NCBI GenBank assembly: GCA_946998225.1
Contig: CAMPYH010000007.1
Coordinates: 1 to 9,443, forward strand
Length of the DNA: 9,443 nucleotides
Direction: 5' to 3'
From: an uncultured Clostridiaceae bacterium
Lineage (GTDB): Bacteria > Bacillota > Clostridia > TANB77 > CAG-508
The notes beneath the pieces were generated by a model. That model made no database searches and had not been told where the DNA came from. It saw only the letters and a program-made list of their open reading frames with translations. This document shows, piece by piece, positions 1-6,809 of the stretch (its first letter is position 1; every line of letters begins with the position of its first letter). The position numbers and the translations under genes were made by a program.

Positions 1-297
1 GTTTGATAACCATAAATTAATACACACATCTCAAACTCCACGCTCTTTTTCTGCTTCAAAATCTTGTTTGATAACCATAAATTAATACACACATCTCAAA
101 CCCAACTACTGAATTTTCAAAAGCATTTATAGTTTGATAACCATAAATTAATACACACATCTCAAACCACGCATTCCTCTAAAGTTTTTACATATAGTTT
201 GATAACCATAAATTAATACACACATCTCAAACGTAAAATAAATTTTATTCAAGAAGTTACAGTTTGATAACCATAAATTAATACACACATCTCAAAC
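1..297 (-). CRISPR. Type II-A CRISPR array, five identical 36-bp repeats
   Basis: Five identical 36-bp repeats lie at 1-36, 66-101, 132-167, 197-232 and 262-297. On the plus strand each starts GTTTGATAACC and ends CACATCTCAAAC. The spacers are 37-65 (29 nt), 102-131 (30), 168-196 (29) and 233-261 (29). The array is taken as transcribed on the minus strand because the leader and cas operon lie on its high-coordinate side and the tracrRNA anti-repeat matches the plus-strand repeat. Each crRNA repeat would therefore begin GUUUGAGAUG, a start typical of II-A. The newest spacer should be 233-261. No repeat has decayed and the first begins at base 1, so the array probably continues past the window. 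I found no convincing protospacer for any spacer inside the window. Confidence 0.98.
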
Positions 298-357
298 CTC
301 AAATTGAGGCTGAGTTACACACATTTTATGTATTATTTATGGCTCAAACATGCTATT
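298..357 (-). promoter_or_regulatory. CRISPR leader with ATTTGAG anchoring motif
   Basis: These 60 nt separate the csn2 stop codon from the leader-proximal repeat. Read on the minus strand, the last seven bases before the repeat (304-298) are ATTTGAG, one of the known type II-A leader-anchoring motifs used by Cas1-Cas2 to place new spacers. It abuts the repeat start GTTTGAG, so TTTGAG occurs twice in tandem. The motif is part of a 5-1-5 palindrome, CTCAA-A-TTGAG, at 298-308. No terminator separates csn2 from the array, so read-through from the cas operon is possible. I could not find a well-spaced -35/-10 pair within the leader. Confidence 0.8.
315..349. repeat. Degenerate, rearranged repeat-like sequence in the leader
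   Basis: On the plus strand 329-349 (TGTATTATTTATGG then CTCAAAC) matches the last 24 nt of the repeat as read on the minus strand (TGTATTAATTTATGG then TTATCAAAC). Twenty of 21 leader bases agree, with 3 gapped positions. This piece is inverted relative to the array. Next to it, TACACACAT at 316-324 matches repeat bases 21-29 in the array's plus-strand orientation. The leader thus contains two repeat segments facing each other. The inverted piece would make the leader RNA complementary to the repeat RNA. Confidence 0.65.
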
Positions 358-1029
358 TTAAAAGATTTCACACAAATCTTTATCTATAATATATAATTTT
401 TCTCCCGGAACTTCAATAAAAGAGCTATATGTTTCTATATTAAGCATACATATATCTAATTTTTTTATATCATTTACTAACATTTGCCATTCTTCATGTT
501 CAAACATTGATCTTACATTTGTAAAAATTATAATTTCAATATTTGTATATTTTTTTATTACCGAAACATATTGGGATATACTTTCTAATAAATCATCACT
601 TTCATTTAGATCAGATATTCGAATATTTGCTGATTGAAACAGTTTTTTTACATCAATTTCTTCATCTAGTTCAACATCAATATGTTCATTAACTAATAAT
701 GATGATAAAAAATTATATATTTGAATTTCTAATTCTTTATATTCATCAAATCTTTCTGAAAGCATCACTTCTTCCATATTTTTATACAATGAATCTATTA
801 TTCTTCTGCTATTAATATCTAAAAAGAATGGTGTTCCTGCAAAAATAATTTTATTTTTCATATTTTTTTCTTCTATATTTTCATAAAATTTTAATTCTCC
901 TTCTTTACCATTAATTTGGCTTAATAAATTTAATATAAATTCTCTATAAGATTTAGAATTTTCAATTACTAAAGTTTGCACTCCATTTACAGGAATGTTA
1001 AATCCAAATTTTTTATATTTCATTATCAT
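358..1029 (-). CDS. csn2: Csn2, type II-A spacer-acquisition protein
   Basis: This 223-aa protein has the length and layout of the short Csn2 form (the S. pyogenes protein is about 220 aa). Csn2 forms a tetrameric ring on double-stranded DNA ends and works with Cas1, Cas2 and Cas9 in spacer acquisition. Shared segments are the N-terminal strand TLVIENSKSYREF (residues 19-31), ELKFYENIE (45-53), the IIFAGTPFFLDINSRRI block (61-77), and the later strand IEIIIFTNVRSM (164-175). The middle (about 90-160) is acidic and helical. The first ATG is preferred: it overlaps the cas2 stop as ATGA, and AAAGGA at 1045-1040 lies 10 nt upstream. A second ATG two codons on is also possible. It is the last gene of the cas operon and its stop is 60 nt from the array. 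Confidence 0.95.
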   Translation of the reverse strand: MIMKYKKFGFNIPVNGVQTLVIENSKSYREFILNLLSQINGKEGELKFYENIEEKNMKNKIIFAGTPFFLDINSRRIIDSLYKNMEEVMLSERFDEYKELEIQIYNFLSSLLVNEHIDVELDEEIDVKKLFQSANIRISDLNESDDLLESISQYVSVIKKYTNIEIIIFTNVRSMFEHEEWQMLVNDIKKLDICMLNIETYSSFIEVPGEKLYIIDKDLCEIF

Positions 1030-1346
1030 AGTATTACTGTCCTTTCATCTGTGTCTAAAACATCTGTAGTTTGCTCTCCGGTGAATGTAACTATATTCTG
1101 GAATTGTCTTTCAGTTACCGATATCATCTGTACTAATCCTCTATCTGGCTTTAATTGTTCAACTTTTGCTGTAACAGATTTACCTACATTTGCATTTAAA
1201 ACCATTTTTACATAAACAGATTCTTGAAACATATAAAACCCTAATTTTATTAAAGATTTTCTAAATTTTCTGTATACCTTTAAATCTTGTGATGTAGCTG
1301 TTGGTAAATCAAAAAATACTATTAATCTCATATACCTGTAACTCAT
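1026..1346 (-). CDS. cas2: Cas2 spacer-integration protein
   Basis: Cas2 forms the central dimer of the Cas1-Cas2 integrase that inserts new spacers at the leader-repeat junction. The protein is 106 aa from the chosen start. It opens SYRYMRLIVFFDLPTAT, the characteristic type II-A Cas2 beginning, with the conserved aspartate at residue 13 ending the first beta strand. The ferredoxin-like core continues through YRKFRKSLIKLGFYMFQESVYVK (25-47) and a C-terminal half ending DTDERTVIL. An upstream in-frame GTG at 1358 would add four residues, but those codons are the ribosome binding site (GGAGGGAGG), so ATG 1346 is the start. It overlaps the cas1 stop by 4 nt (ATGA) and overlaps csn2 the same way, which implies translational coupling. 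Confidence 0.96.
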   Translation of the reverse strand: MSYRYMRLIVFFDLPTATSQDLKVYRKFRKSLIKLGFYMFQESVYVKMVLNANVGKSVTAKVEQLKPDRGLVQMISVTERQFQNIVTFTGEQTTDVLDTDERTVIL

Positions 1347-2224
1347 ACCTCCCTCCACTTAATTTCTTTTAAATCTTCCTTTTCTAAACTTTTAAATATG
1401 CTATTTACATAGATTTTAATTGCATTGTTTAGCGTCTCTTGTCTGTCATTTATTTTAACATAACTATTTAACATATCTTGAAGCATTCTTTTATGCTCTG
1501 TAGTAAACTCAGTTTCCTCAGCTATTTGTGTATATACAATTTCATCTACTATTGGTCTTAATGGCTCAATTAAATCTGAACCTAAATTAAAAAAGTTGTG
1601 CTGGCTCTTATGATGTATTCCAAGTTCTGTTAAATATCCCGAAATTTTAATTTCCATATTGATGCTAGATAATAAAATTTGATAACCATAATTAAGGGCA
1701 GCGTTGATTAAATCACCGCTGCCTCTTATAAATTCTGGTCCAAAAAGACCAGCAAAATAAACTTTTGCCGCTAATCCTTCCCTATTAGTAGGATCACCGT
1801 CTTCTACTTCATTATAATAAGTTTCTAAAAATTTTATAAAATAATTATTTGCATTTATTTTCTTCAATAATTTTTTCTGATTTAAAATCTTCTCTTTTAC
1901 TATTTCTTTCCATAATTTATCCTGAAACTTCTTATTCCATTTTATTTGATCTAATACTTTTTTGCTACAATCATGACATCCATAAAATGGTAATAATTCT
2001 GAAATTGGATTGTGTTCTGTATCACAAAATATAACTGGTATCTTCATTTCTGAAAGAGTAGCAAGTAAAGCACTTGTGATAGAAACTTGTGTTGTTTCTA
2101 TCATAACCATTTGTACTTCCCCTAAATGAATTTTAGTTGTACTATCATTACTTCTAACTACCATATGATTCATTCTTAAATCCATCTTTGCTCTTTGGGT
2201 TATAACCACTGTTCTCCAGCTCAT
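1343..2224 (-). CDS. cas1: Cas1 integrase, type II-A
   Basis: Cas1 is the metal-dependent nuclease/integrase subunit of the spacer-acquisition complex. The 293-aa protein has the usual N-terminal beta domain (WRTVVITQRAKMDL at 3-16; LGEVQMVMIETTQVSIT at 34-50; PVIFCDTEHNPI at 63-74) and the helical catalytic domain. The expected catalytic triad is present: E149 in NREGLAAKVYF, H205 in LGIHHKSQHN and E220 in DLIEPLRPIVDEIV. These numbers match those I recall for S. pyogenes Cas1. The segment YGCHDCS (81-87) has two cysteines where the S. pyogenes protein has YGRHDSS. AGGAG at 2234-2230 lies 5 nt before the ATG, touching the cas9 stop; the cas9-cas1 gap is 11 nt. Codons for LNYGYQI contain a near copy of the CRISPR repeat, listed separately. 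Confidence 0.97.
   Translation of the reverse strand: MSWRTVVITQRAKMDLRMNHMVVRSNDSTTKIHLGEVQMVMIETTQVSITSALLATLSEMKIPVIFCDTEHNPISELLPFYGCHDCSKKVLDQIKWNKKFQDKLWKEIVKEKILNQKKLLKKINANNYFIKFLETYYNEVEDGDPTNREGLAAKVYFAGLFGPEFIRGSGDLINAALNYGYQILLSSINMEIKISGYLTELGIHHKSQHNFFNLGSDLIEPLRPIVDEIVYTQIAEETEFTTEHKRMLQDMLNSYVKINDRQETLNNAIKIYVNSIFKSLEKEDLKEIKWREV
1348..1356 (-). promoter_or_regulatory. Ribosome binding site that fixes the cas2 start
   Basis: On the minus strand GGAGGGAGG precedes ATG 1346, with the first GGAGG placed 5 nt before the start. The same bases could be read as extra N-terminal codons from a GTG at 1358, which is why a longer cas2 is possible on paper but unlikely. Confidence 0.75.
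1678..1695 (-). repeat. CRISPR-repeat-like stretch inside cas1
   Basis: On the plus strand TTTGATAACCATAATTAA matches repeat bases 2-20 (TTTGATAACCATAAATTAA) except for one deleted A. The first 14 bases are an exact match. In cas1 it encodes L-N-Y-G-Y-Q, part of a segment conserved in Cas1 (LDYGY in S. pyogenes). The cas1 mRNA therefore has the same sense as the crRNA repeat here, and the 5' half of the tracrRNA anti-repeat could pair with it. Chance is not excluded. Confidence 0.55.
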
Positions 2225-2235
2225 ATTTACTCCTA

Positions 2236-5200
2236 TTATTTTTCTTCTTTTGTATCTACCTTATTTAAAACTTTTTTATTTGAGTATAGTCCTGTTATTG
2301 ATTCATTAACTAATACAACATTTCTATTTGTAATATTCCTATTAAACTGTATTATTCCAGATGATTTTGATTCATCTAATAACCTTAAATCTGCTCCACC
2401 TAAAGATCCTTCCCCTAATAATTTATGTGTATTATTAATTACTATTATTTTTTCTTCTAAATTTAATTCTTTGAATATCTCTTCTTTTTCCTCTGTTATC
2501 ATCTTATTATGTCTATTTAAATATTCTCCATAATTAAACATTTTTATATAAAACTTAAATAACTCGTTAAGGTCTATTAATATTAACTCATTTATATTTT
2601 TAACTATCTCTACTTGTTTTTCCTTACCTAATTTTCTAAATTCTTCCTTTGTATACGATTTCAATATTTTATTTTCCTTTGTATCATTTACAAAAGAATT
2701 ACATATGTCTTTATACGTATTAAATAACTTATTTGGATCTTCTTTAGCTATAATTGAAAGTTCTTTTTCTTTAGAATTTATTATAATTTTATCATATACT
2801 TTTGAAGCAAGTATAAATAATTCTTCCATATATGATGATAATGTTGGTTCTTTTGCTACTGAATATCTATATGTTCCACCAAAAACTGATGATCTAAAAT
2901 AATATGGAAAATCATTTATTAAAAGTTTACTTCCAACATTTAATTGTTTATGAATTATCTTAGGTTCTTTTAATTCTAATTGATCAATACAATAATTCAA
3001 TAAATCTTCTTCAGATTTTATTTTATTCATATAATAAATTGGCATTGAGTATATTTCAACTATTTTTTCATCTTTTTTATTTAAAGATTCAACAACAAAG
3101 AAATATGCATTTTTTACTGAATTATATCCACCATATTTGTTAGTTTTTTGAAGTCTTGGATCTGATGTTTTAATAGGATATAATCCATCTTTTTTACTAA
3201 CAACTTGTATATCAAATAACTGACCAGCTTTATTTATATAATTTTTCTTAGTAACATTAACAGTTGGTCTTTTTATCATCTTTTCAACAATTTTATAGTG
3301 TTTTTCTGGATCCCATGCTACTTTATTATTTCTTTCAACTTTCCATTCAAACATTTTTGCTAAATTATATCTTTTTTTCTTTTCAGTTTCTTTCTTATTT
3401 TCTTTTACAAAATTATAAGGATTATCTGTAAATTTAGTTGTATATGTATTTCCAACTACTATATTTAAGTATGCATCATGAGCATGATGAAAATTATTTA
3501 AATCTCTGCATTTTGATAGTGTAATAGATGAAGGTTCATTTATTATTTCTTTTTTTAGTAATTGTTCACCTAATCCAACAAAATCATTCCTATAATCACT
3601 AACATTTCTAGCTTTTACATATATTATTTTAGTTTCTGGGTATATTTTTTGAATTATTTGAGACACAGCTTTTACTGATTGACTAGTTTCTACTAATTGT
3701 CTATTTATAAACCCTGCTAATTCTTCATCTGTTAGTTCGGTTTTTCTAGTTAATCTATAAAGTTTTTCTTTAGATATTAATCCCATTTTTTGCCAACTAT
3801 GCCATAATCCATTCATTTTTGCTTGTATGTCTGGAAATTCACACAAATACCTATCTGTTTTTATTTGGTTTGATTTTTTTTCAACTAAAACTAAATTATT
3901 AAAACTATCATCTTTAGTTTGTGATCTTGGATATATATGATCTATATCATAATAAGATTGTTCCTTGCTTGTATATAAAATATCATCCAGATTAATTGGA
4001 TTTCCTGTATATGCACATCTGCCCATTTGAAGATAATATAAATATAATCTTTTTGACTTCATTTCTGAATCAGTTCTTTCTTCAAGGTTTTGTTCTAATT
4101 CATTTAAATTTTCTTTTTTATCATTTGAAATATTTTCTTTAGCTGCTGCATATTTATTTAATATTTGCATCCTTCTTGTTACACTTGATTTTGGATCTCT
4201 ATCAGATTCTCTTGTCATTTCCAAGAATAATTTTTTTGGAGATTGTTTTTTTATTTTTGAGATCTCATCACATATTTTTATTGCTTGCCATACAGATCTC
4301 TTAACTCCTGGTGATAAATATGTATTTTCTACTAGGTTTTCGTATGACATTTCATCTGTTCTTTCATCTGCTATTTGATTAACTTTTTCTAATTCATCTT
4401 TAAAAGTAAATTGTGAACTTAACAGTTCCATTAAATTATAATTTGTAAAATAAAGTGCATTCATTATACTTTCATATATTTCACCTGTTTCTTTATTTGT
4501 TCCTTTGATTTCCGTTAAAAACTCTTTAGATAATCTTCCCCATCCACTAAAATTTAATCTAGTTATTTTTCTTAACTCTTCTTCAGTAAATTTATCTCCA
4601 TATTCTTCTTTTACTTTTTCTGCAAATATACTTGTCCCTTCATCAAATATAGCTTTCCACTTTACTATATTTTCAACTATTCCTTTATATGGTTCATAAG
4701 TAATTTTATCTCTAAGAATTTCATAAAATTTAACATATGTACTTAAATTTGATTTAAAAGTTTTATCTATTCCTGCTATTTCATCGCTATCTTTTATTTC
4801 AAATCCATTTTGTTCATATATAGCTTTTAATGCTTTAAATACTTTATTAAATGTTATACTTGATTCTTTTTTAAATAATTGATTGTATAATGTTTGTTTT
4901 GTTTCTAATTCTATAGGCTTTTTATTTAATTTTAAATTATTTATTGCATTTAGCACCACAAATTCTTGGTATAAAATTGAATCTTTTGGCAATACATCTT
5001 TACCTATATAATATGTACATTTGTTAGTCATTTTCATTATAAATTTTTCTGCTGTTGCTTTTTCATCTATAACTTCATAAAAATTCCATGGCATAACTTT
5101 CTCATTAGTTTTTCTAACTACCCATGCATTTCCGCCTTTATCCATATGATAATTATTTAATGGTCCTATATAATATGGAATTTTAAATTTAAACATTTCT

Positions 5201-6606
5201 ATTATCTTATCTTTAATACTTAAACCTGTTTCATCTACTTCATTCAAAAATTCATAATGTTTTGATGCATTTTCTAATATAGCTTGTAATTCCATTAAAT
5301 GTAATTGATATGGTATACTGCTATTTTCAACATTTCTTTGTTTAGTTAATGCTTCTTTTTCTTCTAAAGCTTTTAAAAGATCTGCATATTTTACAAGATC
5401 TTCATCTGATAAATTGAATTGTTTTATTTTATCTAAAAAATACTTATTTACATCCTCTTGATTACATTTTTCTATACTATATTTATTATTTCTATATAAT
5501 GTTTTTCCTGTATATGTTGCATAATTATTTTTTTCATTTGGATTATCAAAAGCATTTTTAAAATCACTTTTTATTTTTCCATCTTCTTCATATTTATCAC
5601 CATATTTTTTAAATATTTCTTTTAATTGTTCTAATTCTTTTCTATATTTTTTATATTCTTCAATTTTTGCTTCTGATATAGATGAGTAATCTTTCATTAT
5701 CTTATTTAATATTTTCCAATCATATATTGATTTCATTATATCTAATAATTCAATTCTTTCACCTAAAGCATCCTCGTAAGCTCCTCTTTCATCAATAAAA
5801 GCACTTTTTGAAAACTCTATTTCTTTCTTTTCTACGTCATCAAGTGTTTCATCATTGAATATATCTGATAATTTAACTTTACTACCATTAATTGCTCTAA
5901 ATATTCCTATAATTTGTTTGTTTTTCGTATCTAATATTTCTTTAAAATCTTTCTCTGCATTTCTTTTTGTTTTTCTTGAATCTTTTAAAACATTTTCAAT
6001 ATCTTTAAAATTATGTTCACCTAAGCTATATTCTTCATCGGTATCTTGCATCATATTATATAAATAATCTCTTAATTTATTTATCGAATTATCATATGAT
6101 TGGTCAATATTAAATTCTTGACCTTCAAATAAAAAATGTCCTCTACTTTTCATTATATGTAAGCATGCTAAATAAATAAGTCTAATATCCTTTTTATCTT
6201 TAGACTTCATTAAGTCATATCTTAAATGATAAACAGTAGGATACTCTTTATAATAATCTTCATCAGTATAACCTGGTTTATCAAATAATGTAAATCTTGT
6301 ATCAACTTTTTTATCTTCTAAACAAAACTTACTTTCATTCAATCTTAAAAAGAAATCAGGATCAACCTTCGCTACTTCACTAGCAAACATTTCTTGTAAG
6401 AATTCATTTCTTCTTAACTGCCTTTGCCTTCTTCTTCTTGCACTTCTATTTATTCTTCTGTCTGCTGCAGTATTTGCTTCGTCAAAAATTCTAGATCCCC
6501 ACATATCTTTATTATTAAATCTTAGTAAATTATAATTTTCATCTGTTACAGCCCAACCAACTGAACTTGTTCCTATATCAAGTCCTAAATAATAATCATC
6601 TTTCAT
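2236..6606 (-). CDS. cas9: Cas9 RNA-guided DNA endonuclease, type II-A
   Basis: This 1456-aa Cas9 is somewhat longer than S. pyogenes Cas9 (1368 aa). Domains in order: RuvC-I with GLDIGTSSVGWAV and D10; an arginine-rich bridge helix at about 49-67 (RRINRSARRRRQRQLRR); an alpha-helical recognition lobe to about 780; RuvC-II with LFLEMTRE (E796); an HNH domain with YDIDHIYPRS (D889, H890) and DDSFNNLVL (N904); RuvC-III with HHAHDAYLNIVVG (H1041, D1044); and a C-terminal PAM-interacting domain ending near NESITGLYSNKK (1434-1444). All catalytic residues for both strands are present. Relative to S. pyogenes the extra length is about 50 residues before HNH and 30 after RuvC-III. The PAM-reading strand lacks an obvious Arg-x-Arg. 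AAGGAG at 6617-6612 lies 5 nt before the ATG. It is the first gene of the operon, divergent from the tracrRNA. Confidence 0.99.
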   Translation of the reverse strand: MKDDYYLGLDIGTSSVGWAVTDENYNLLRFNNKDMWGSRIFDEANTAADRRINRSARRRRQRQLRRNEFLQEMFASEVAKVDPDFFLRLNESKFCLEDKKVDTRFTLFDKPGYTDEDYYKEYPTVYHLRYDLMKSKDKKDIRLIYLACLHIMKSRGHFLFEGQEFNIDQSYDNSINKLRDYLYNMMQDTDEEYSLGEHNFKDIENVLKDSRKTKRNAEKDFKEILDTKNKQIIGIFRAINGSKVKLSDIFNDETLDDVEKKEIEFSKSAFIDERGAYEDALGERIELLDIMKSIYDWKILNKIMKDYSSISEAKIEEYKKYRKELEQLKEIFKKYGDKYEEDGKIKSDFKNAFDNPNEKNNYATYTGKTLYRNNKYSIEKCNQEDVNKYFLDKIKQFNLSDEDLVKYADLLKALEEKEALTKQRNVENSSIPYQLHLMELQAILENASKHYEFLNEVDETGLSIKDKIIEMFKFKIPYYIGPLNNYHMDKGGNAWVVRKTNEKVMPWNFYEVIDEKATAEKFIMKMTNKCTYYIGKDVLPKDSILYQEFVVLNAINNLKLNKKPIELETKQTLYNQLFKKESSITFNKVFKALKAIYEQNGFEIKDSDEIAGIDKTFKSNLSTYVKFYEILRDKITYEPYKGIVENIVKWKAIFDEGTSIFAEKVKEEYGDKFTEEELRKITRLNFSGWGRLSKEFLTEIKGTNKETGEIYESIMNALYFTNYNLMELLSSQFTFKDELEKVNQIADERTDEMSYENLVENTYLSPGVKRSVWQAIKICDEISKIKKQSPKKLFLEMTRESDRDPKSSVTRRMQILNKYAAAKENISNDKKENLNELEQNLEERTDSEMKSKRLYLYYLQMGRCAYTGNPINLDDILYTSKEQSYYDIDHIYPRSQTKDDSFNNLVLVEKKSNQIKTDRYLCEFPDIQAKMNGLWHSWQKMGLISKEKLYRLTRKTELTDEELAGFINRQLVETSQSVKAVSQIIQKIYPETKIIYVKARNVSDYRNDFVGLGEQLLKKEIINEPSSITLSKCRDLNNFHHAHDAYLNIVVGNTYTTKFTDNPYNFVKENKKETEKKKRYNLAKMFEWKVERNNKVAWDPEKHYKIVEKMIKRPTVNVTKKNYINKAGQLFDIQVVSKKDGLYPIKTSDPRLQKTNKYGGYNSVKNAYFFVVESLNKKDEKIVEIYSMPIYYMNKIKSEEDLLNYCIDQLELKEPKIIHKQLNVGSKLLINDFPYYFRSSVFGGTYRYSVAKEPTLSSYMEELFILASKVYDKIIINSKEKELSIIAKEDPNKLFNTYKDICNSFVNDTKENKILKSYTKEEFRKLGKEKQVEIVKNINELILIDLNELFKFYIKMFNYGEYLNRHNKMITEEKEEIFKELNLEEKIIVINNTHKLLGEGSLGGADLRLLDESKSSGIIQFNRNITNRNVVLVNESITGLYSNKKVLNKVDTKEEK

Positions 6607-6638
6607 AAAATCTCCTTATAATATATTAAGTTAATAAT

Positions 6639-6671
6639 ATCATAGATATTTCTTTATTTGTATATTGACAA
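6639..6671 (-). promoter_or_regulatory. Candidate cas9 operon promoter
   Basis: On the minus strand TTGTCA (6671-6666) is a one-mismatch -35 box, with TATGAT (6644-6639) as the best -10, but the spacer is 21 bp. TATCTA at 17 bp spacing is better placed and weaker in sequence. The -35 shares bases with the tracrRNA -35 on the other strand. The region between tracrRNA and cas9 is only about 95 bp, so the operon promoter should lie here, but the exact boxes are uncertain. Confidence 0.4.
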
Positions 6672-6693
6672 ACATATTTTTAAGATATATATT
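6665..6693 (+). promoter_or_regulatory. tracrRNA promoter
   Basis: A perfect -35 box TTGACA (6665-6670) is followed after exactly 17 bp by TATATT (6688-6693), a good -10. This predicts a transcription start at about 6700-6701, the first base of the anti-repeat, so the primary tracrRNA would have almost no 5' leader. Confidence 0.8.
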
Positions 6694-6700
6694 ATTAATA

Positions 6701-6791
6701 GTTTGATAACTATAAATTTTTACACACGAAGTTCAAATAAAAATTTATTCAAATCGCTTTAATTAGCAAAGACCGCCTCGGCGGTCTTTTT
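6701..6791 (+). ncRNA. tracrRNA for the type II-A Cas9
   Basis: The RNA starts with an anti-repeat (6701-6738) that pairs with the crRNA repeat over its whole length: about 32 of 36 repeat positions pair, counting G-U wobbles. The breaks are a UU/AA internal mismatch near 6719-6720 and a bulge. The bulge has GA on the crRNA side and AAGU (6729-6732) on the tracr side, as in the S. pyogenes duplex. Below it is a 6-bp lower stem, GUUUGA with UCAAAU (6733-6738). Next come an AU-rich nexus-like segment (AAAAATTTATTC from about 6739), a small GCU/AGC stem (6756-6767), and a GC-rich terminal hairpin that is also the terminator. It is divergent from cas9 and convergent with the upstream membrane-protein gene. 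No other anti-repeat with this layout was seen. Confidence 0.93.
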
Positions 6792-6792
6792 A
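6768..6792 (+). terminator. Rho-independent terminator ending the tracrRNA
   Basis: GACCGCC (6771-6777) and GGCGGTC (6780-6786) form the stem, extended by AAA/TTT (6768-6770/6787-6789) and followed by a T run. It is the most GC-rich spot in the neighbourhood. On the minus strand the same hairpin has only three Ts after it, so it may only weakly stop transcripts arriving from the DUF2871-like gene whose stop is at 6810. Confidence 0.92.
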
Positions 6793-6809
6793 TTTATTTT
6801 AAATATTAT

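Noticed and set aside
37..65. Spacer that in one frame reads DFEAEKERG, reminiscent of the ERG motif of translational GTPases (EF-G or Tet(M)-like)
   Set aside because: Nine residues in one of six frames is too little to name a target.
233..261. Spacer resembling the tracrRNA nexus (shared AT-rich words such as ATTCAA and GAAGTT), suggesting self-targeting
   Set aside because: The matches are short, out of order and need gaps; they are expected in such AT-rich sequence.
298..357. Array promoter in the leader (TTGAGC with TAAAAT)
   Set aside because: The spacer would be about 13 bp, too short for a sigma-70-type promoter; transcription may start upstream or use unrecognised boxes.
1347..1358. 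Longer cas2 starting at GTG 1358
   Set aside because: The extra codons are the ribosome binding site GGAGGGAGG, and Cas2 of this type begins with the SYRYMR segment at the ATG.
2195..2533. Plus-strand open frame of 112 codons opposite the cas9 3' end, and similar plus-strand frames elsewhere
   Set aside because: They are shadows of well-supported minus-strand genes, with low-complexity hydrophobic translations and no ribosome binding sites.
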